A stretch of 63,676 nucleotides of DNA, from positions 1 through 63,676 of the forward strand of contig NZ_VYIK01000013.1 in NCBI RefSeq assembly GCF_008709575.1, given 5' to 3'. The notes below the pieces were generated by a model, which had not been told where the DNA came from, searched no databases, and saw nothing but the letters and a program-made list of their open reading frames with translations. A program made the position numbers and the translations under genes. Source of the DNA: Mycobacterium sp. Lineage in GTDB: Bacteria; Actinomycetota; Actinomycetes; Mycobacteriales; Mycobacteriaceae. This document shows positions 62,612 through 63,676 of this stretch, one piece after another; within the stretch, counting starts at the first letter, position 1, and every line of letters begins with the position of its first letter.

Positions 62612-63556
62612 ATGCCAAGCATTCCGCAATCGCTGCTGTGGATATCGCTCGTGGTGCTCTGGCTGTTCGTGCTGGTTCCGATGTTGATCAGCAAGCGTGA
62701 GGCGGTGCGGCGCACCAGCGACGTGGCGCTGGCGACCCGGGTGCTCAACAGTGCCGCGGCGGCGCGGCTGCTCAAGCGCGGTGGACCGGCAGCCGGGCAT
62801 CGCAGCGATCCGCATTGGCAGCCCGACGAGGACCGGTTCGAGGACCTCGACGATGAGGGCCTCGACAATGAGGACCGCACGTCCGGGGTCGTCGCGCCGG
62901 TCGCCGCCGACGTTGCTGCCGACGCCGACGACATCGACACCGTCGACGAGCCCGCCCGCCCGGGCGAGCCGGCAGCGGAAGACGACGTCGAAGCCCAGTC
63001 CGCGGCCGAGCCCGCGGAGGACTCGGTGCTTGCCGACGAATACGAAACCGTCGACGACACCTCCGGGATACCGGTGTCCGAGGAAGAAACCGAGTCGATG
63101 CTCGACCCGGCGATCCTGCGACGGCACCGCTACGAATCGCAAACCGCCGTTGCGGTCAGTGTGCGCAAATACACCTTCCGCAAGCGGATGCTGGTGACGA
63201 TGACCCTGATGCTGGTGGCCTCGGCCACGGCAGCGTTCGTGCTGACACCGGTGGCCTGGTGGATTTGCGGCAGCGTCGGCGCGATAACCATGCTGTACCT
63301 GGCCTATCTGCGCCGGCAGACGCGGATCGAGGAGCGGCTGCGCCGGCGCCGGCTGCAGCGGTTGGCCCGGTCTCGGCTCGGCGGGGAGCACCCTTACGAC
63401 CGCGAGTTCGAAGTGGTCCCGTCGCGGCTGCAACGCCCCGGCGCGGTAGTGCTGGAGATCGACGACGAGGATCCGGCCTTCGCGCATCTTGACTACGCGC
63501 CGTACGCTCGGGACTACGGTTGGCACCGCGATCTGCCGCGGGCTGCCGGCCAGTAG
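62612..63556 (+). CDS. glpR: Gephyrin-like molybdotransferase receptor GlpR (Rv0996 type)
   Basis: 314 residues. An N-terminal membrane helix (about 6-27, LLWISLVVLWLFVLVPMLIS) is followed by a cytoplasmic region with long Asp/Glu-rich low-complexity stretches (about 65-190). Two more membrane helices occur at about 205-250 (TMTLMLVASATAAFVLTPVA and GSVGAITMLYLAYL), then an Arg-rich end. In Corynebacterium GlpR anchors Glp at the membrane for division and polar growth. ATG 62612 has AAGGAGC 9 nt upstream; the frame upstream is not conserved. moeA1-rimJ-glpR order supports the pairing. Confidence 0.88.
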   Translation: MPSIPQSLLWISLVVLWLFVLVPMLISKREAVRRTSDVALATRVLNSAAAARLLKRGGPAAGHRSDPHWQPDEDRFEDLDDEGLDNEDRTSGVVAPVAADVAADADDIDTVDEPARPGEPAAEDDVEAQSAAEPAEDSVLADEYETVDDTSGIPVSEEETESMLDPAILRRHRYESQTAVAVSVRKYTFRKRMLVTMTLMLVASATAAFVLTPVAWWICGSVGAITMLYLAYLRRQTRIEERLRRRRLQRLARSRLGGEHPYDREFEVVPSRLQRPGAVVLEIDDEDPAFAHLDYAPYARDYGWHRDLPRAAGQ

Positions 63557-63601
63557 CGTTTCGGCTCGGTGGACTGCGGCTGGTAGCCTGCTAGCGATCA
63601 C

Positions 63602-63674
63602 GGGGCTATGGCGCAGCTGGTAGCGCGACTCGTTCGCATCGAGTAGGTCAGGGGTTCGAATCCCCTTAGCTCCA
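63602..63674 (+). tRNA. tRNA-Ala (anticodon CGC)
   Basis: The sequence folds as a cloverleaf: acceptor arms GGGGCTA (63602-63608) and TAGCTCC (63667-63673) pair with one G-U; the D-arm is GCGC/GCGC; the anticodon stem ACTCG/CGAGT encloses loop TTCGCAT with anticodon CGC; the T-arm AGGGG/CCCCT encloses TTCGAAT. The discriminator is A at 63674 and CC follows at the window edge, so the CCA end may be encoded. It reads GCG codons, frequent in this genome. Confidence 0.95.
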
Positions 63675-63676
63675 CC

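Noticed and set aside
63602..63676. tRNA-Ala as an integration (att) site
   Set aside because: No integrase, direct repeat of the tRNA 3' end or atypical flank is visible in the window; the right side is cut off.

Overview
This is a high-GC actinobacterial chromosome segment from a non-tuberculous Mycobacterium. Gene content and order follow the M. tuberculosis interval mntH (Rv0924c) to Rv0996 almost gene for gene. GTG and TTG starts, 1- to 4-bp start/stop overlaps, F420-type luciferase-like oxidoreductases and a mycothiol-nitroreductase-type protein fit that assignment. No PE/PPE gene, insertion sequence, CRISPR array or prophage was seen. Rv numbers and family comparisons are from memory; no database search was run.

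Layout. 1-9.9 kb reads entirely leftwards. The left part is a stress block that has no counterpart next to mntH in M. tuberculosis: phosphoribosyltransferase, archease, RtcB RNA ligase, an HspX-like small heat-shock protein, DUF302, a DsbA-type thiol protein with only one active-site Cys, and a partial Cys-rich mini-protein. Then come an LLM oxidoreductase, mntH with a DtxR-type operator, a DapB-like protein, an SDR, a relic of a 13E12 (DUF222/HNH) gene and ku. 9.97-14.7 kb is a polyol (mannitol/arabitol-type) operon lying between ku and ligD; two of its four genes are frameshifted. 14.8-20.8 kb holds ligD, a FAH/metallo-beta-lactamase-fold fusion, a frameshifted enoyl-CoA hydratase and an LLM enzyme. 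20.9-24.3 kb holds a secreted protein, cobF, a holin-like membrane protein, a full-length Fpg/Nei glycosylase and an SDR. 24.3-30.4 kb holds pgi, chorismate mutase, uvrD1, a membrane protein and an M23 peptidase.

30.7-43.3 kb is the sucCD operon (CRP-like site upstream) with a TLP1-type thiolase-like gene, an LLM gene with a KstR-type box, an Rv0954-like protein, perM, purN-purH and a MoxR/VWA pair. 43.3-52.4 kb is a DUF1707 gene and a six-gene acyl-CoA operon (DUF1446/AtuA-like, fadE13, accD2, accA2, fadE12, echA7) resembling terpene or leucine carboxylation pathways. 52.6-57.7 kb is rpmF, the envelope-stress set mprA-mprB-pepD-moaB2, a 29-codon ORF and an MscL with a zinc ribbon. 57.7-63.7 kb is an SAF protein, the chaperone gene ruc under a CIRCE/HrcA site, 5-formyl-THF cyclo-ligase, galU, moeA1 (Glp-like), rimJ, glpR and a tRNA-Ala(CGC) at the right edge.

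Compared with M. tuberculosis as I recall it, the window lacks the pst/pknD cluster, the csoR-ctpV island, the PE_PGRS genes around rpmF and Rv0986-Rv0989c. It retains cobF, a complete Rv0944-type glycosylase, and the polyol and TLP1 insertions. The least explained systems are the AtuA-like carboxylase operon and the RNA-repair/thiol block at the left edge.
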